From positions 1 through 45,848 of the forward strand of contig CAZGKX010000015.1 of NCBI GenBank assembly GCA_964525945.1: 45,848 nt of DNA, read 5' to 3'. Under the pieces are notes generated by a model that was not told the origin of the DNA, did no database searches, and saw only the letters and a program-made list of their open reading frames with translations. The stretch is from CAZGKX01 sp964525945 (GTDB taxonomy: Bacteria; Pseudomonadota; Gammaproteobacteria; Legionellales; Legionellaceae). Shown here piece by piece: positions 25,892 through 35,210 of the stretch. The translations under genes were made by a program, and so were the position numbers. The stretch's first letter is position 1, and each line of letters opens with the position of its first letter.

Positions 25892-26377
25892 ATGCCTTCT
25901 TTTGACATTGTTTCTGAAATCAATGAAGTGGACTTGCGCCACGCGGTGGAAAATTCTGTGCGTGAAATAGCGACCCGTTTTGATTTTCGTAACGTGGAAG
26001 CAAGTATTGAATTAAGCGAGTTGACCGTTACTTTAAAATCAGAATCTGATTTCCAAGTGAGGCAATTGGAAGATTTATTTCGTAACCATTGCACCAAACG
26101 CAGCGTGGATGCATCAGGGGTGGACATGGAAGATAAACCTGTTCACTGCGGTAAAACATTTTCATTAACAATGGCGTTTAAACAAGGTATCGATCAACCC
26201 ACCGCTAAAATTATTGTCAAAAAATTAAAAGACAGCAAAATCAAAGTTCAAGCATCCATTCAAGGCGATAAAGTCCGCGTTTCAGGTAAAAATCGTGATG
26301 ACTTGCAAGAAAGCATGGCTTTTTTAAAGAAAGCTGACATTGAATTGCCTTTGCAATTTAATAATTTCCGAGATTAA
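25892..26377 (+). CDS. YajQ-family nucleotide-binding protein
   Basis: A 161-residue protein of the YajQ/UPF0234 family: MPSFDIVSE at the start, DFRN, and KIKVQASIQGDKVRVSGKNRDDLQ at the C-terminal half are characteristic. YajQ homologues bind nucleotides, including cyclic-di-GMP in Xanthomonas. Monocistronic. Its promoter may use TTGTTG and TTAAAT about 70 bases upstream (weak). Confidence 0.93.
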   Translation: MPSFDIVSEINEVDLRHAVENSVREIATRFDFRNVEASIELSELTVTLKSESDFQVRQLEDLFRNHCTKRSVDASGVDMEDKPVHCGKTFSLTMAFKQGIDQPTAKIIVKKLKDSKIKVQASIQGDKVRVSGKNRDDLQESMAFLKKADIELPLQFNNFRD

Positions 26378-26395
26378 GGCGAAGAGCCCAGAACG

Positions 26396-27208
26396 TTATT
26401 TCATGTTTTCACTAAAATATTTTGAATACAGTTGTAAATAACTGTCATCCCCTTCCATCGACAGCAATGCTTGGTTAATTTTTTCAAGCAGTGCTTCTTG
26501 CCCTTGTTTTCCCATAATGCCATACCCATTGCCCACAGGTAAAATGGGGCCTACTAATTTATAGTTGGCGTCGTTCGCCAGCCAATACCGGACCGCGGCT
26601 TGATTGGTGAATAGAATATCTACTTTATGATTTTGTAGAGCGATCAACATTTCATCCATGGTTGGGTACTCCAGTATTTTCACTTGGTTTGCATAAATAT
26701 TTCGCACCAAAGATCCCAACATAGAGCCGCCATACAGCGTGCCCTTTCGCACACCAACCGTTTTATTTTTAATATCTGCCGGTGTAGAAATAGGTGAATT
26801 CTTTTCTGCCATAAATTGCGCGCTGCTTTCCAAATAAGGCAAACTGAAAAGATAATAAGGCAGCGGTTTGGACGGTATGATGATCGTACCTATGGCCAAA
26901 TCAATGTTTCCGGCCGATAATTGCGTTGTAAATTCGCTGACAATATACGGTCGGTATTCACAATGCACATGAATTCGTTGGCAAATACCTTCCATCAGCT
27001 CAATTTCAAAGCCAACAAAATTACCCTTACTCACCATATAAGCAAATGGCGGATAATGTTGCGTTGTACCAATAATGAGCGTTGGCATTGTTAATGGGGT
27101 CGTTTCAGCATGGCCACACCAAGTCGTCACCCATAGGGTAATCCCTACGAACACGCCCATCCATGGGCTTTTTTTAGCGCTTATTGCAAGCAGCAAGCGC
27201 TTGTGCAT
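26396..27208 (-). CDS. periplasmic solute-binding protein family 3 (amino-acid-type)
   Basis: About 270 residues. The start is taken at ATG 27208 (MHKRLLLAIS), 35 bases inside the preceding SulP gene; five codons earlier another ATG is possible. The signal region ends ITLWVTTWCGHA. The mature part matches SBP_bac_3: LIIGTTQHYPPFAYM, GFEIELMEGICQR, LSAGNIDLAIGTI, TVGVRKGTLYGG. Such proteins bind polar amino acids or act as sensors. No ABC permease or ATPase is adjacent, so partner and ligand are unknown. Confidence 0.87.
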   Translation of the reverse strand: MHKRLLLAISAKKSPWMGVFVGITLWVTTWCGHAETTPLTMPTLIIGTTQHYPPFAYMVSKGNFVGFEIELMEGICQRIHVHCEYRPYIVSEFTTQLSAGNIDLAIGTIIIPSKPLPYYLFSLPYLESSAQFMAEKNSPISTPADIKNKTVGVRKGTLYGGSMLGSLVRNIYANQVKILEYPTMDEMLIALQNHKVDILFTNQAAVRYWLANDANYKLVGPILPVGNGYGIMGKQGQEALLEKINQALLSMEGDDSYLQLYSKYFSENMK

Positions 27209-28814
27209 AATCCTTGTATACATTGTCTGGGCCTAATAGTTTAATGATACCGGCTTTACGTAATTTGGAGTCCACCCGCGGCCGAGCACCGCATAAAATC
27301 ACCCGCACCCCCCGTTTTTGCAGATCCATAATCGCATCCTCGAGTGCTTGTAACCCGGTGATATCAATCAAAGGCACCCATCGCAAACGAATGATCAAAA
27401 TTTTAGGGTCAGTGTGCGTATTTTCTAAAGCACTCTCAAAATTATCGACAGCTCCGAAGAAAAATGGACCATCCACTGCATACACCAACACATCCGCAGG
27501 AACAGAGGGTAAGTTGAGTGCCGCATGCTCTTGGATTAAATGCTCGTCCGTTAACTGTTGCACTTCAACGCTGGCTGCCATTCTTAATAAAAAATGCAAG
27601 ACCGCTAAAATAACCCCAATGTTGACCGCGACGATTAAATCAACAAAAACCGTTAGAAAAAAGGTCACCAATAAAATGACAATATCCGCTCGCGGAGCAC
27701 GGCGAATCAACTTGATGCAATGCTTCACCTCACTCATGTTCCAAGCCACCACAAAAAGAATAGCAGCAAGTGCGGCTAAAGGCACGTGAACGGCCAAAGG
27801 GGCTAAAAATAAAAGAACCAGCACCAGCGTTAAGGCATGGACGATTCCCGCCAAAGGACTGCTGCCACCATTGCGAATATTGGTTGCTGTGCGTGCAATT
27901 GCGCCTGTCGCCGCAAAACCCCCAAATAGGGGAGCCACGATATTTGCTAGGCCTTGCCCCATCAGTTCCCGATTGGAATCATGGCGTGTACCCGCCATGC
28001 CATCCGCAACGACAGCCGACAACAAGGATTCGATGGCGCCAAGCATTGCGATCGTAAATGCCGGTCCAATTAACTCAAGCACGCGAGCAAAGGTGACCGC
28101 GGGAATTTGAAAAGCGGGAAGCCCCCGCGGGATTCCACCAAACGCACTGCCAATGGTTTTAACGTCGGCGAAATTAAACATAGCTTGAACAGCAGTCGCG
28201 ATCACCAATGCAATTAAAGGACCGGGGACGCGTTTTAGACATGAAATTTTATTGGAAAAAATCACGACACACAGTGAGCCAAGAGCCAACAACGTGGTGG
28301 TGAAGTTAAATTGTGGAAAAGTTTGCAATAAATGCCAAAATTTTTCATGAAAATGAGTTCCTGTGGGGGCTGGCAAGCCAAAAAAATATTGCCATTGCCC
28401 CACCCAAATCACAACCGCAATACCCGCGGTAAAACCAATGATGACGGGATAAGGAATAAATTTAATGACCGCGCCTAATCGAGCCAACCCCATTAAAAAT
28501 AACATAATACCGGCTAACACGGTTGCAATTTGCAAACCGTCAATGCCATATTGAGCGGTAATACCGACCAATACCACGATAAAAGCACCTGTCGGTCCAG
28601 CAATTTGCAAGCGACTGCCGCCAAAAATAGACACGATCAAACCGGCAACAATGGCGGTGTAAATGCCTTGCTCAGGTTTTGCTCCAGAAGCAATGGCAAA
28701 AGCCATTGCTAACGGCAAGGCCACCACACCCACAATGACCCCCGAAATAATATTGGGTAACCAAAATTTACGATGGAATAAACCGGCTTGATAAGATTCA
28801 ATGATGGTTTTCAT
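27174..28814 (-). CDS. SulP-family inorganic anion transporter
   Basis: A 546-residue transporter: ISGVIVGVVALPLAMAFAIASG and the GLIVSIFGGSRLQIAGPTGAF segment define the SulP membrane domain of about 12-14 helices. The C-terminal STAS domain spans about residues 430-546 (ILIIRLRWVPLIDITGLQALED). SulP proteins move sulfate, bicarbonate or dicarboxylates; the substrate cannot be told from sequence. It overlaps the downstream solute-binding protein gene. Confidence 0.93.
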   Translation of the reverse strand: MKTIIESYQAGLFHRKFWLPNIISGVIVGVVALPLAMAFAIASGAKPEQGIYTAIVAGLIVSIFGGSRLQIAGPTGAFIVVLVGITAQYGIDGLQIATVLAGIMLFLMGLARLGAVIKFIPYPVIIGFTAGIAVVIWVGQWQYFFGLPAPTGTHFHEKFWHLLQTFPQFNFTTTLLALGSLCVVIFSNKISCLKRVPGPLIALVIATAVQAMFNFADVKTIGSAFGGIPRGLPAFQIPAVTFARVLELIGPAFTIAMLGAIESLLSAVVADGMAGTRHDSNRELMGQGLANIVAPLFGGFAATGAIARTATNIRNGGSSPLAGIVHALTLVLVLLFLAPLAVHVPLAALAAILFVVAWNMSEVKHCIKLIRRAPRADIVILLVTFFLTVFVDLIVAVNIGVILAVLHFLLRMAASVEVQQLTDEHLIQEHAALNLPSVPADVLVYAVDGPFFFGAVDNFESALENTHTDPKILIIRLRWVPLIDITGLQALEDAIMDLQKRGVRVILCGARPRVDSKLRKAGIIKLLGPDNVYKDYAQALAACNKR

Positions 28815-29039
28815 ACGTCAAGTTCTCCACATAACAATTAAATTTTAAACCCCATTGCAATTGGGTTGTTACGTACCCCCTCAAGCATGACTGTATATTC
28901 TACCCGAAGAACTTGGTGTTTAACCATTGCCAATGAAAAGTATTTGGAGCTACTACTTTTTTTACCAATCTCCGGAACAATAAAAGCAGACTATACTATA
29001 GAGAAATAAAGGAAACTCATTCGTAAAGGAGAACATCAC

Positions 29040-29570
29040 ATGAACAAACCCACAACAGCAGTATTCGATCTTGAAGCAATTAAAAATATGGCCAAGCAAT
29101 CCCTTGATGAGGGCGCAGTCACCCAAGATTATTCGCTTGATATTCAAGAAGCCTGCCAATTATTAAATTCTGCATTGGCCACCGAAATCATGTGCGTGCT
29201 CCGTTATCGCCATCACCAAATCATTGCCAAAGGCATTGATAAACCCCAAGTCGCCGCAGAATTTGCCGAACACGCTATGGATGAAGAGCGGCATATGATG
29301 ATGTTGGCGGAACGCATTAGTCAACTGGGTGGCGATCCAGATTTTAACCCAGCGACCGTCACAGCAAGAACCGCAACAGATTATGGCTCGAACACTGATT
29401 TGTTAAAATTAATCGAAGAAAATTTAATCGCTGAACGCATTGCCATCATGGTTTATCGTAAAATGATTGACTGGTTCGGCACAAAAGATCCCACCACTCG
29501 TCGCATGTTGGAAGAAATTTTACAAGATGAGGAAGAGCATGCAGAAGATTTGTCGGATTTGTGCCATTAA
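29040..29570 (+). CDS. ferritin-like di-iron protein (bacterioferritin/Dps-type)
   Basis: A 176-residue ferritin-like protein. Four-helix di-iron motifs are visible: Glu49 in ATEIMCVLRYRHH, ExxH in DEERH (82-85), EENLIAERIAIMVY and the final ExxH in DEEEHAEDL. It carries an N-terminal extension of about 30 residues before the usual ferritin start. A strong AAAGGAG site lies 8 bases before the ATG. A TATACT hexamer at 28992-28997 may be the -10 element, with no good -35. The likely role is iron storage or protection from oxidative damage. Confidence 0.85.
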   Translation: MNKPTTAVFDLEAIKNMAKQSLDEGAVTQDYSLDIQEACQLLNSALATEIMCVLRYRHHQIIAKGIDKPQVAAEFAEHAMDEERHMMMLAERISQLGGDPDFNPATVTARTATDYGSNTDLLKLIEENLIAERIAIMVYRKMIDWFGTKDPTTRRMLEEILQDEEEHAEDLSDLCH

Positions 29571-29598
29571 TAGAGTAGTGTTGCTCGATGCCAAAGAT

Positions 29599-29618
29599 GG
29601 ATCACCCGTTGGTGATCC
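29599..29618. terminator. perfect 8-bp hairpin between convergent genes
   Basis: GGATCACC (29599-29606), loop CGTT, GGTGATCC (29611-29618). It lies between the ferritin-like gene and the convergent gene ending at 29631, so it could end transcripts from both sides. T-runs are weak on each strand. Confidence 0.5.
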
Positions 29619-29630
29619 AGAACACCATCG

Positions 29631-30722
29631 TTAAAATGTCATTTTAGAGTTCGGACTTAATTTGTGATTGGTGTACTCCAATACATCATGCACTAACGCA
29701 TCCATAGCTTCTTTATGCTCGCCGGTAAAACGCTCCATTTTCTTCAACAGTAGGCTTTGAGCACCGGCAGCGCTTAACTTTGTCCCTCCACGCAATTGAC
29801 TGGACAAAGCTTCTAAGACTGTTGACATTTTATTGGCATTTAGACCTGAAGCTGTTGGAATATATGATTTTAATTGATTGATTTTATTAAAAAATCCCAA
29901 CTCTGTGTGCGCATCAATATCGTCATGCTCAATGGCTTCGACCAATTTTTTCAAAGAGACTGAGCTGAGCAAGTATTTTAATTCTGGAACATTCCAATCA
30001 AGATGGGCTGCCTTCATTTCACAAACTAAAAACCAAGTGCCCGCTCCCTCATAAAAAGAATGGATGCTCAGAGCCACTTCGCGGCGTTGTTGATCGGTTG
30101 GGTCCTTGGCTGTAGCAGGATAGCGCGCCAGAATAGCATCAAGTTGAGGCTTGAACACACTTCGACCCGTCGTGTTACTTAATGGTTCATGGGGTGCCTT
30201 GCTAGTGACTGCGTTGGCTAGTAAGGGCGTTTCATTGGCTTTTTTACCCATGAGCCCAAATCGACTTAATCCTGATGTGATGCTATTCAAACCCGTTTTA
30301 ACATCGCGCGGCAACATTGCTTTTGCACCAGAATCCATTTTACCGCTGTCACTGAGCTTGGCAATTTGAGCATCCCTGGCAATTTGCTCAAAATAAGCTT
30401 TACAGTTTCTGTAAAGCACTTTGTTGTCTAAGTCATAGCGTTGTCCCAATTTAGAAACCCAATCACCCATGTTATCAATGGTGTCACGGATACTGATGAT
30501 GCTATTCCAATCTTGTTTAGGCATAAAATAGTCATTCACATAATCTTGGCATTCGGGGTAGGCGGCAGCTAATTTAAAAGATTTTTCTGCCATTTCGTAA
30601 ACTGATTTTATGGATTTTCTGAGACCAGGCGTTTGGATAATTATTTTATCTGGAACAGAAGACGGTATAATAAGGCCCACTGATTTAGCAGAAATAACCG
30701 CATCTTGTAGAACATGCGGCAT
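29631..30722 (-). CDS. effector-like protein, C-terminal part of a TGA-split gene
   Basis: A 363-residue mostly helical protein with no signal peptide or recognised domain (LRKSIKSVYEMAEKSFKLAA, SGLSRFGLMGKKA). The frame runs open upstream from ATG 30722 to the TGA at 30792-30794, which ends the neighbouring frame in the same phase. The 23 codons between are free of stops. No convincing ribosome site precedes ATG 30722. The parsimonious reading is one gene of about 533 codons cut by a nonsense codon. Function unknown. Confidence 0.6.
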   Translation of the reverse strand: MPHVLQDAVISAKSVGLIIPSSVPDKIIIQTPGLRKSIKSVYEMAEKSFKLAAAYPECQDYVNDYFMPKQDWNSIISIRDTIDNMGDWVSKLGQRYDLDNKVLYRNCKAYFEQIARDAQIAKLSDSGKMDSGAKAMLPRDVKTGLNSITSGLSRFGLMGKKANETPLLANAVTSKAPHEPLSNTTGRSVFKPQLDAILARYPATAKDPTDQQRREVALSIHSFYEGAGTWFLVCEMKAAHLDWNVPELKYLLSSVSLKKLVEAIEHDDIDAHTELGFFNKINQLKSYIPTASGLNANKMSTVLEALSSQLRGGTKLSAAGAQSLLLKKMERFTGEHKEAMDALVHDVLEYTNHKLSPNSKMTF

Positions 30723-30791
30723 TGCACCCGCTTGGAAAGCTTCCGCAGTTTGCCGATAGGGGCGCGCTTTTTGATGGGGGTTGACGACGGT

Positions 30792-31232
30792 TCAGATGGG
30801 CATCAAACTTTTCAACACCACCCATAACGGTGAATGATCCTTACTGGCCAATTCATCCAAAGCGTTCAAGTCAAAAAATTTGCGGTTGATTGGAAATTTA
30901 TTTCTATCCATTTCTAGAACACCAAAAGCTCGATAAGCCAGATCAGCATCAAGCAAATCCACTCCGGCAGGCAAACGAGCTGGATCTTGATTTATTTTAA
31001 AAGATCCACCTTCTTCGATAAAATATTCAGGAAAACATTCCAACAATATTGTTTTAACCGTTACCTCAAAAAGAAAATTGGCATCCCGCTCTTCGCTATT
31101 AGCCTGTTTCACATCGTCATCAAAATTGAGAAGCCGCCTTAGTATGAAATCCTTTTTGTCTCCCCGACCTTGGGCTTCTCTGTCCCTCGCTTCAGACAAT
31201 ACTGTTTGAATGATTTCTGCTTCGCTTCGCAT
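30792..31232 (-). CDS. effector-like protein, N-terminal part of a TGA-split gene
   Basis: A 146-residue soluble, charged protein with no recognised domain; it begins MRSEAEIIQTVLSEARDRE. It ends ...LMPI-TGA, and the same frame continues without another stop into the 363-residue downstream protein. It may be a truncated product, a pseudogene half, or the first part of a readthrough protein. Confidence 0.6.
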   Translation of the reverse strand: MRSEAEIIQTVLSEARDREAQGRGDKKDFILRRLLNFDDDVKQANSEERDANFLFEVTVKTILLECFPEYFIEEGGSFKINQDPARLPAGVDLLDADLAYRAFGVLEMDRNKFPINRKFFDLNALDELASKDHSPLWVVLKSLMPI

Positions 31233-31392
31233 AAAAATACCCTCTAAATACTCAATTTGATCCGTATACGAACAATTATAGATGGTTATTTAAAAACTTG
31301 CTTTCGATCACATGTGACCCCATGAAAGAGGCCTTGTTTAGAACAGCTCTTTTGAACACGGAGCAGAAATTCCAGCAAGGATTTACACAGCA

Positions 31393-32763
31393 TTGAAAAA
31401 TTGCCATCATTGCTTGATGAAAAAAAATACCTCCTACATCATTATTTTGTTCCTCTTGGGACTGCTTGGCTTTGCAAGTCAATATTTACTTAATATTTAT
31501 TTAGCACACCGTTTAAGCCTTGAAATATTCGGGGAATATAGTCTGGCCATGAAAACCATGGAATTGATTGTTTGTCTGACTCTATTTGGAACCGATGTAG
31601 GATCCGTGTGCTATTTGTCAAAGTACCTGTTAGCAAACAATGAGGCCACCATTCAAGACTACATCGCTTGGAATATAAAACTGGTTGGCTTAAATGTGTT
31701 GATTCTAAGGATTTTGGTTTGGATTTTATTTCTAGGAATGTTAGGTTTGCAACTCTCTGGGCACAATACGATGAAAGATTACCCACTTATTGTCTTTGTG
31801 TTGTGGGTCACCCCATTTGCCGTATCGTGTAAATTATTGAACAGTTTTTTATTAAGTTACAACATTGTTTTTAGCGCGCTTTTTCTTAACAATGTGCTTA
31901 TTTACTTGATTGAATTTTTGTTTTTTATAGGTATATTTGAACTTCTTCACCACCACCCTGCCTTTGTGCTGTTAGCGATTATTTTAGCTGGAGCGTATTC
32001 CATTGTTTCTATTATCAGCTCCGCCAAATTAACAAAGGAAGCCCGTCATTTTATTTATATGGGTTTTAAGCAACTTCGTACCACCTCGCTGCGTTCTCAC
32101 GATTGGTTTCCTAAATCGGGAAAAATCATTCTAAACAGCATCATTTTTTTGTTCATTTGCTCGTTGGATTTGTTTATCATTCGATTTTTTTCGCCGAATT
32201 ATCATGATGTCAGCTATTATGCTGCAGTATTAAGCATTACCTCTATTTTGGGTTTGGTGCCCAAAAATCTTTATCAAAAGATAAAACCAACCATGGCGTT
32301 TGAATTAACAACGCCGTCAGGGCGAATGGAATTACAAAAAAAACTCAATGATACCAATAAAATTGTCTTCATCATCATGACCTTGCTCGCCGCAGGAATC
32401 ATTGTTTTTTCAATACCCCTTTTGATGCTTTTTGGCGCTCATTATACACACGCCCACACCGCTCTCATTATCTTGACGATCGGCACATGGTATACAGGCC
32501 TGAATCAAATTTCGGGTGTCATATTGCTGTATGCGGATTTTGAGGAATTGGCATTAAATTTGGCATTGTTTGAATTGTTTTTAATTTTTCTTTTCACCGT
32601 ACCTGCAACGTATTTTTATGGCATAAATGGCACCGCCACAGCTACGGCACTGGTGTATATGATCAATGGCGTCATATGCAGTATAACAGTCAAAAGAAAG
32701 CTGGGCATTCAAAATATGATCATTCCAGGCTACATCAAAACAACCGTTCCCCCCCTTCAATAA
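31393..32763 (+). CDS. polysaccharide/lipid-linked oligosaccharide flippase (MOP superfamily)
   Basis: About 448-456 residues with 12 or more membrane helices; the layout and N-terminus (FLLGLLGFASQYLLNIYLAHRLSLEIFGEYSLAM) match Wzx-type flippases. The start may be TTG 31393 (AAGGA 11 bases upstream) or ATG 31417 (no ribosome site). No glycosyltransferases are adjacent, so the substrate is unknown. Confidence 0.78.
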   Translation: MKNCHHCLMKKNTSYIIILFLLGLLGFASQYLLNIYLAHRLSLEIFGEYSLAMKTMELIVCLTLFGTDVGSVCYLSKYLLANNEATIQDYIAWNIKLVGLNVLILRILVWILFLGMLGLQLSGHNTMKDYPLIVFVLWVTPFAVSCKLLNSFLLSYNIVFSALFLNNVLIYLIEFLFFIGIFELLHHHPAFVLLAIILAGAYSIVSIISSAKLTKEARHFIYMGFKQLRTTSLRSHDWFPKSGKIILNSIIFLFICSLDLFIIRFFSPNYHDVSYYAAVLSITSILGLVPKNLYQKIKPTMAFELTTPSGRMELQKKLNDTNKIVFIIMTLLAAGIIVFSIPLLMLFGAHYTHAHTALIILTIGTWYTGLNQISGVILLYADFEELALNLALFELFLIFLFTVPATYFYGINGTATATALVYMINGVICSITVKRKLGIQNMIIPGYIKTTVPPLQ

Positions 32764-32795
32764 CCGTGTTAAGAAGTGGGAGGAGTAGTTATGCC

Positions 32796-34106
32796 TTACT
32801 GATGCGTGGTGCTGCTTTGATGGGCAGCACGCAGAGGGGCTGCCACAGATAAACGTGCAGCAATTTGAGCGTGCACACCCACCCCAACACAATGGCTTGC
32901 TGTGTCATCACAAAATACATCACTGAATAAAGACGCGCTGGGAAAAGAATCCGACGACAATTTCTCCCACGACGCGGCTCCATTGATTGTGGTAAAAACG
33001 ACCGCCTTAAGAATAGGGATGGTTTTTACTTTTTTGTAATCCCAGCCCACCGCATGGCAAAATTGGCCCATCTCATCGCAATCCAAAGCATTTAAATATA
33101 GATCCAGACCGTCAGAGGGAATATGGGTTTGTTTACCCCACGCTTTGCCACCATTTTTAGTGGTGAACGAAAATGATTTTTTTTGATAGGTGTCCACATT
33201 CACCGTATACCCAATCACTGTGCACAATTTCCCTGAAGCATCACAAGCCGCGGCAGTCACTGTACTGGCATTGTTATCGTTCACGGGAGTAGGCAGTATA
33301 ACTGGTGCACTCCAGGTCACCCCAGCATCTTTGGTTGAATAAACAATGGGCTTATCAGAATACCTTAAGGACAACCATGAGTTGGCCGTCATGACAGAAC
33401 CTACCGCAATACAATTTCGCCCTGATTGACCACAAGCGATGCTATTTAATGCTGTGCCAGTGTAATCCAAAGAGCTGGGGGCCGTCCAATAGGGCTGCTG
33501 CAGCTGGTCAAATCGAGACCAATTTTGGCCGGCGTTTTTTGAGAGATACAACAAAGGAACAGCGCCTTTCCTGCTGATGAAAGTACCTGCAATTTTGCAA
33601 TTCAAGCCCGTTTGATCGCAAGTCACTTTGACCGAAACGGTATCATTCGAATGCGGGATTTTTTTGTTAATTATTTTTGGCAATCCGAGAACTTGCGGTT
33701 TGCTCCAAGTGAATCCTCGATCCTGGGTGGTATAAACAACCGGAACAGGCACATTCTGAACAAAAGCAGAGCTCACCACCACACAAGACATGCCGGAATC
33801 ATTGCAACTCAAAGATTGCACCAAACTTGAATCATTCGGCGTTGACTCCTTTTCAACGGAGGGCAAATCCATGGCATCACTCCAGGTATTGCCACCATCT
33901 TGAGACATATAGACAAGACGAGGATTACTATTCAGCTCGGTTTTGCCACCGATGGCCATGCACAATGTAGCGGATTTATCACAAGAAACCGCTGCAAAAT
34001 TGTCGAAAGAAGAGGTGAATTGCAACGAATTAGGATCTGCCGCTGTATCGGCCAGGCAAGGTGAAAGAAACACGCTAAATAAACATATACTGAAAATTTT
34101 ATTCAT
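32796..34106 (-). CDS. secreted sialidase/BNR-repeat beta-propeller protein
   Basis: A 436-residue protein with signal peptide KIFSICLFSVFLSPCLA. There are several Asp-box repeats: SQDGGNTWS, TQDRGFTWS, SKNAGQNWS, STKDAGVTWS, TKNGGKAWG. Each blade also has a paired-Cys motif such as CDKSATLC or CNDSGMSC. This is the fold of BNR/sialidase or photosystem-assembly-like propellers, but no sialidase catalytic Arg triad is evident. Probably an exported binding protein of unknown ligand. Confidence 0.78.
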   Translation of the reverse strand: MNKIFSICLFSVFLSPCLADTAADPNSLQFTSSFDNFAAVSCDKSATLCMAIGGKTELNSNPRLVYMSQDGGNTWSDAMDLPSVEKESTPNDSSLVQSLSCNDSGMSCVVVSSAFVQNVPVPVVYTTQDRGFTWSKPQVLGLPKIINKKIPHSNDTVSVKVTCDQTGLNCKIAGTFISRKGAVPLLYLSKNAGQNWSRFDQLQQPYWTAPSSLDYTGTALNSIACGQSGRNCIAVGSVMTANSWLSLRYSDKPIVYSTKDAGVTWSAPVILPTPVNDNNASTVTAAACDASGKLCTVIGYTVNVDTYQKKSFSFTTKNGGKAWGKQTHIPSDGLDLYLNALDCDEMGQFCHAVGWDYKKVKTIPILKAVVFTTINGAASWEKLSSDSFPSASLFSDVFCDDTASHCVGVGVHAQIAARLSVAAPLRAAHQSSTTHQ

Positions 34107-34241
34107 AAAATACCTTCAATGCCAGCAAATATACCGATGGCTCTTATCCAAAATGACAAGCGCCAATTGTACATTTATTTGCAAGATGAATCAATTGAAA
34201 AGCAATGGACCCATCATGAGGCAAACTTCAAGAGACAAACC

Positions 34242-35066
34242 CTAGCATATGACGCATTGTTGTTTCTCGTCTTCTTGTTGAGAATCAACATTCATGATCC
34301 GCCCCTTTGCTACAGCTCGGGAAGGTGAGCCAGGGGAAGACGCCGCTTTGGAAAAGACGGTGTGTTGTAGCAATCCATCAATATTAATTTTTACATAATC
34401 CCCATCATTTCCATCCAATTCTTCTTTTTCTATTGCTTGGTGCGATTGTTGACCCAGAGCTTCGTCTTCCAAATTTTGGCTGGATGATTCCATGGATGGT
34501 AACAATATGTTGGACGAATCGCTCGGTTCAACCACTGCATTTAATTTTACCTGTGACTCTGCATCGGGATTTAATGAAAGGATTGCTTGGTTCATCTCAT
34601 GAAGGATGGCCTTTAACTGAATTTTATCAATTTGAGGAAAGGCTGTGACAAGCAACGTTTCTATCGTTGCCAATTCATTGATTGGCGGGTGCTTTTTCAA
34701 GTTTTCAAGGATTCTTTTATTTCTTTCACCGAGAAAATCTTTTATTTTGTCGCTGACATCATGATCATTTTTGAAAGAAGACAAAATGCTTCGGGCCGAT
34801 TCCATGGCCTGTTTTTTTATCGCTGATTTGGAAGGTTGTTTCTTTAACGTGGATTCGTAAGCATTGGCTATTAGCCTTGATAAACGCCCAACAGCGCCCA
34901 AAACCGTGCGCTGAACAGGCGTTAAATCTGTAGCATAAGGAGGCTCATAAGCAAGACCAAGTGCGGTGGCTGCCTCCGTTATCGATAAGCGCTTGAGCAC
35001 AACAAACGCAAATTTATCTGTTGTCGATAATGAAGGATGGGATGCTAATAATCGGTGTAAAATCAT
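34242..35066 (-). CDS. unrecognised protein ending in a CaaX prenylation motif
   Basis: A 274-residue soluble protein. The first half is helical (TPVQRTVLGAVGRLSRLIANAYESTLKK); the second half is acidic and likely disordered. The last four residues are Cys-Val-Ile-Cys (271-274), a eukaryotic CaaX box. Legionella effectors such as AnkB use a CaaX motif to become prenylated by the host, so this protein is a candidate translocated effector. No known domain recognised. The AAGGAG ribosome site before ATG 35066 is good. Confidence 0.72.
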   Translation of the reverse strand: MILHRLLASHPSLSTTDKFAFVVLKRLSITEAATALGLAYEPPYATDLTPVQRTVLGAVGRLSRLIANAYESTLKKQPSKSAIKKQAMESARSILSSFKNDHDVSDKIKDFLGERNKRILENLKKHPPINELATIETLLVTAFPQIDKIQLKAILHEMNQAILSLNPDAESQVKLNAVVEPSDSSNILLPSMESSSQNLEDEALGQQSHQAIEKEELDGNDGDYVKINIDGLLQHTVFSKAASSPGSPSRAVAKGRIMNVDSQQEDEKQQCVIC

Positions 35067-35210
35067 GGTAGGAAGCTCCTTAGATCAATGTCCAGATAAG
35101 TTAACGCTAACCCATCTTATCGTCAATTTTATTTTGGTTAAAAAAATGAGACGGCTTGATGAAGAATTCGACAAATAAGGGGGCCATATTTTAAATAACA
35201 GGTGATCAAG

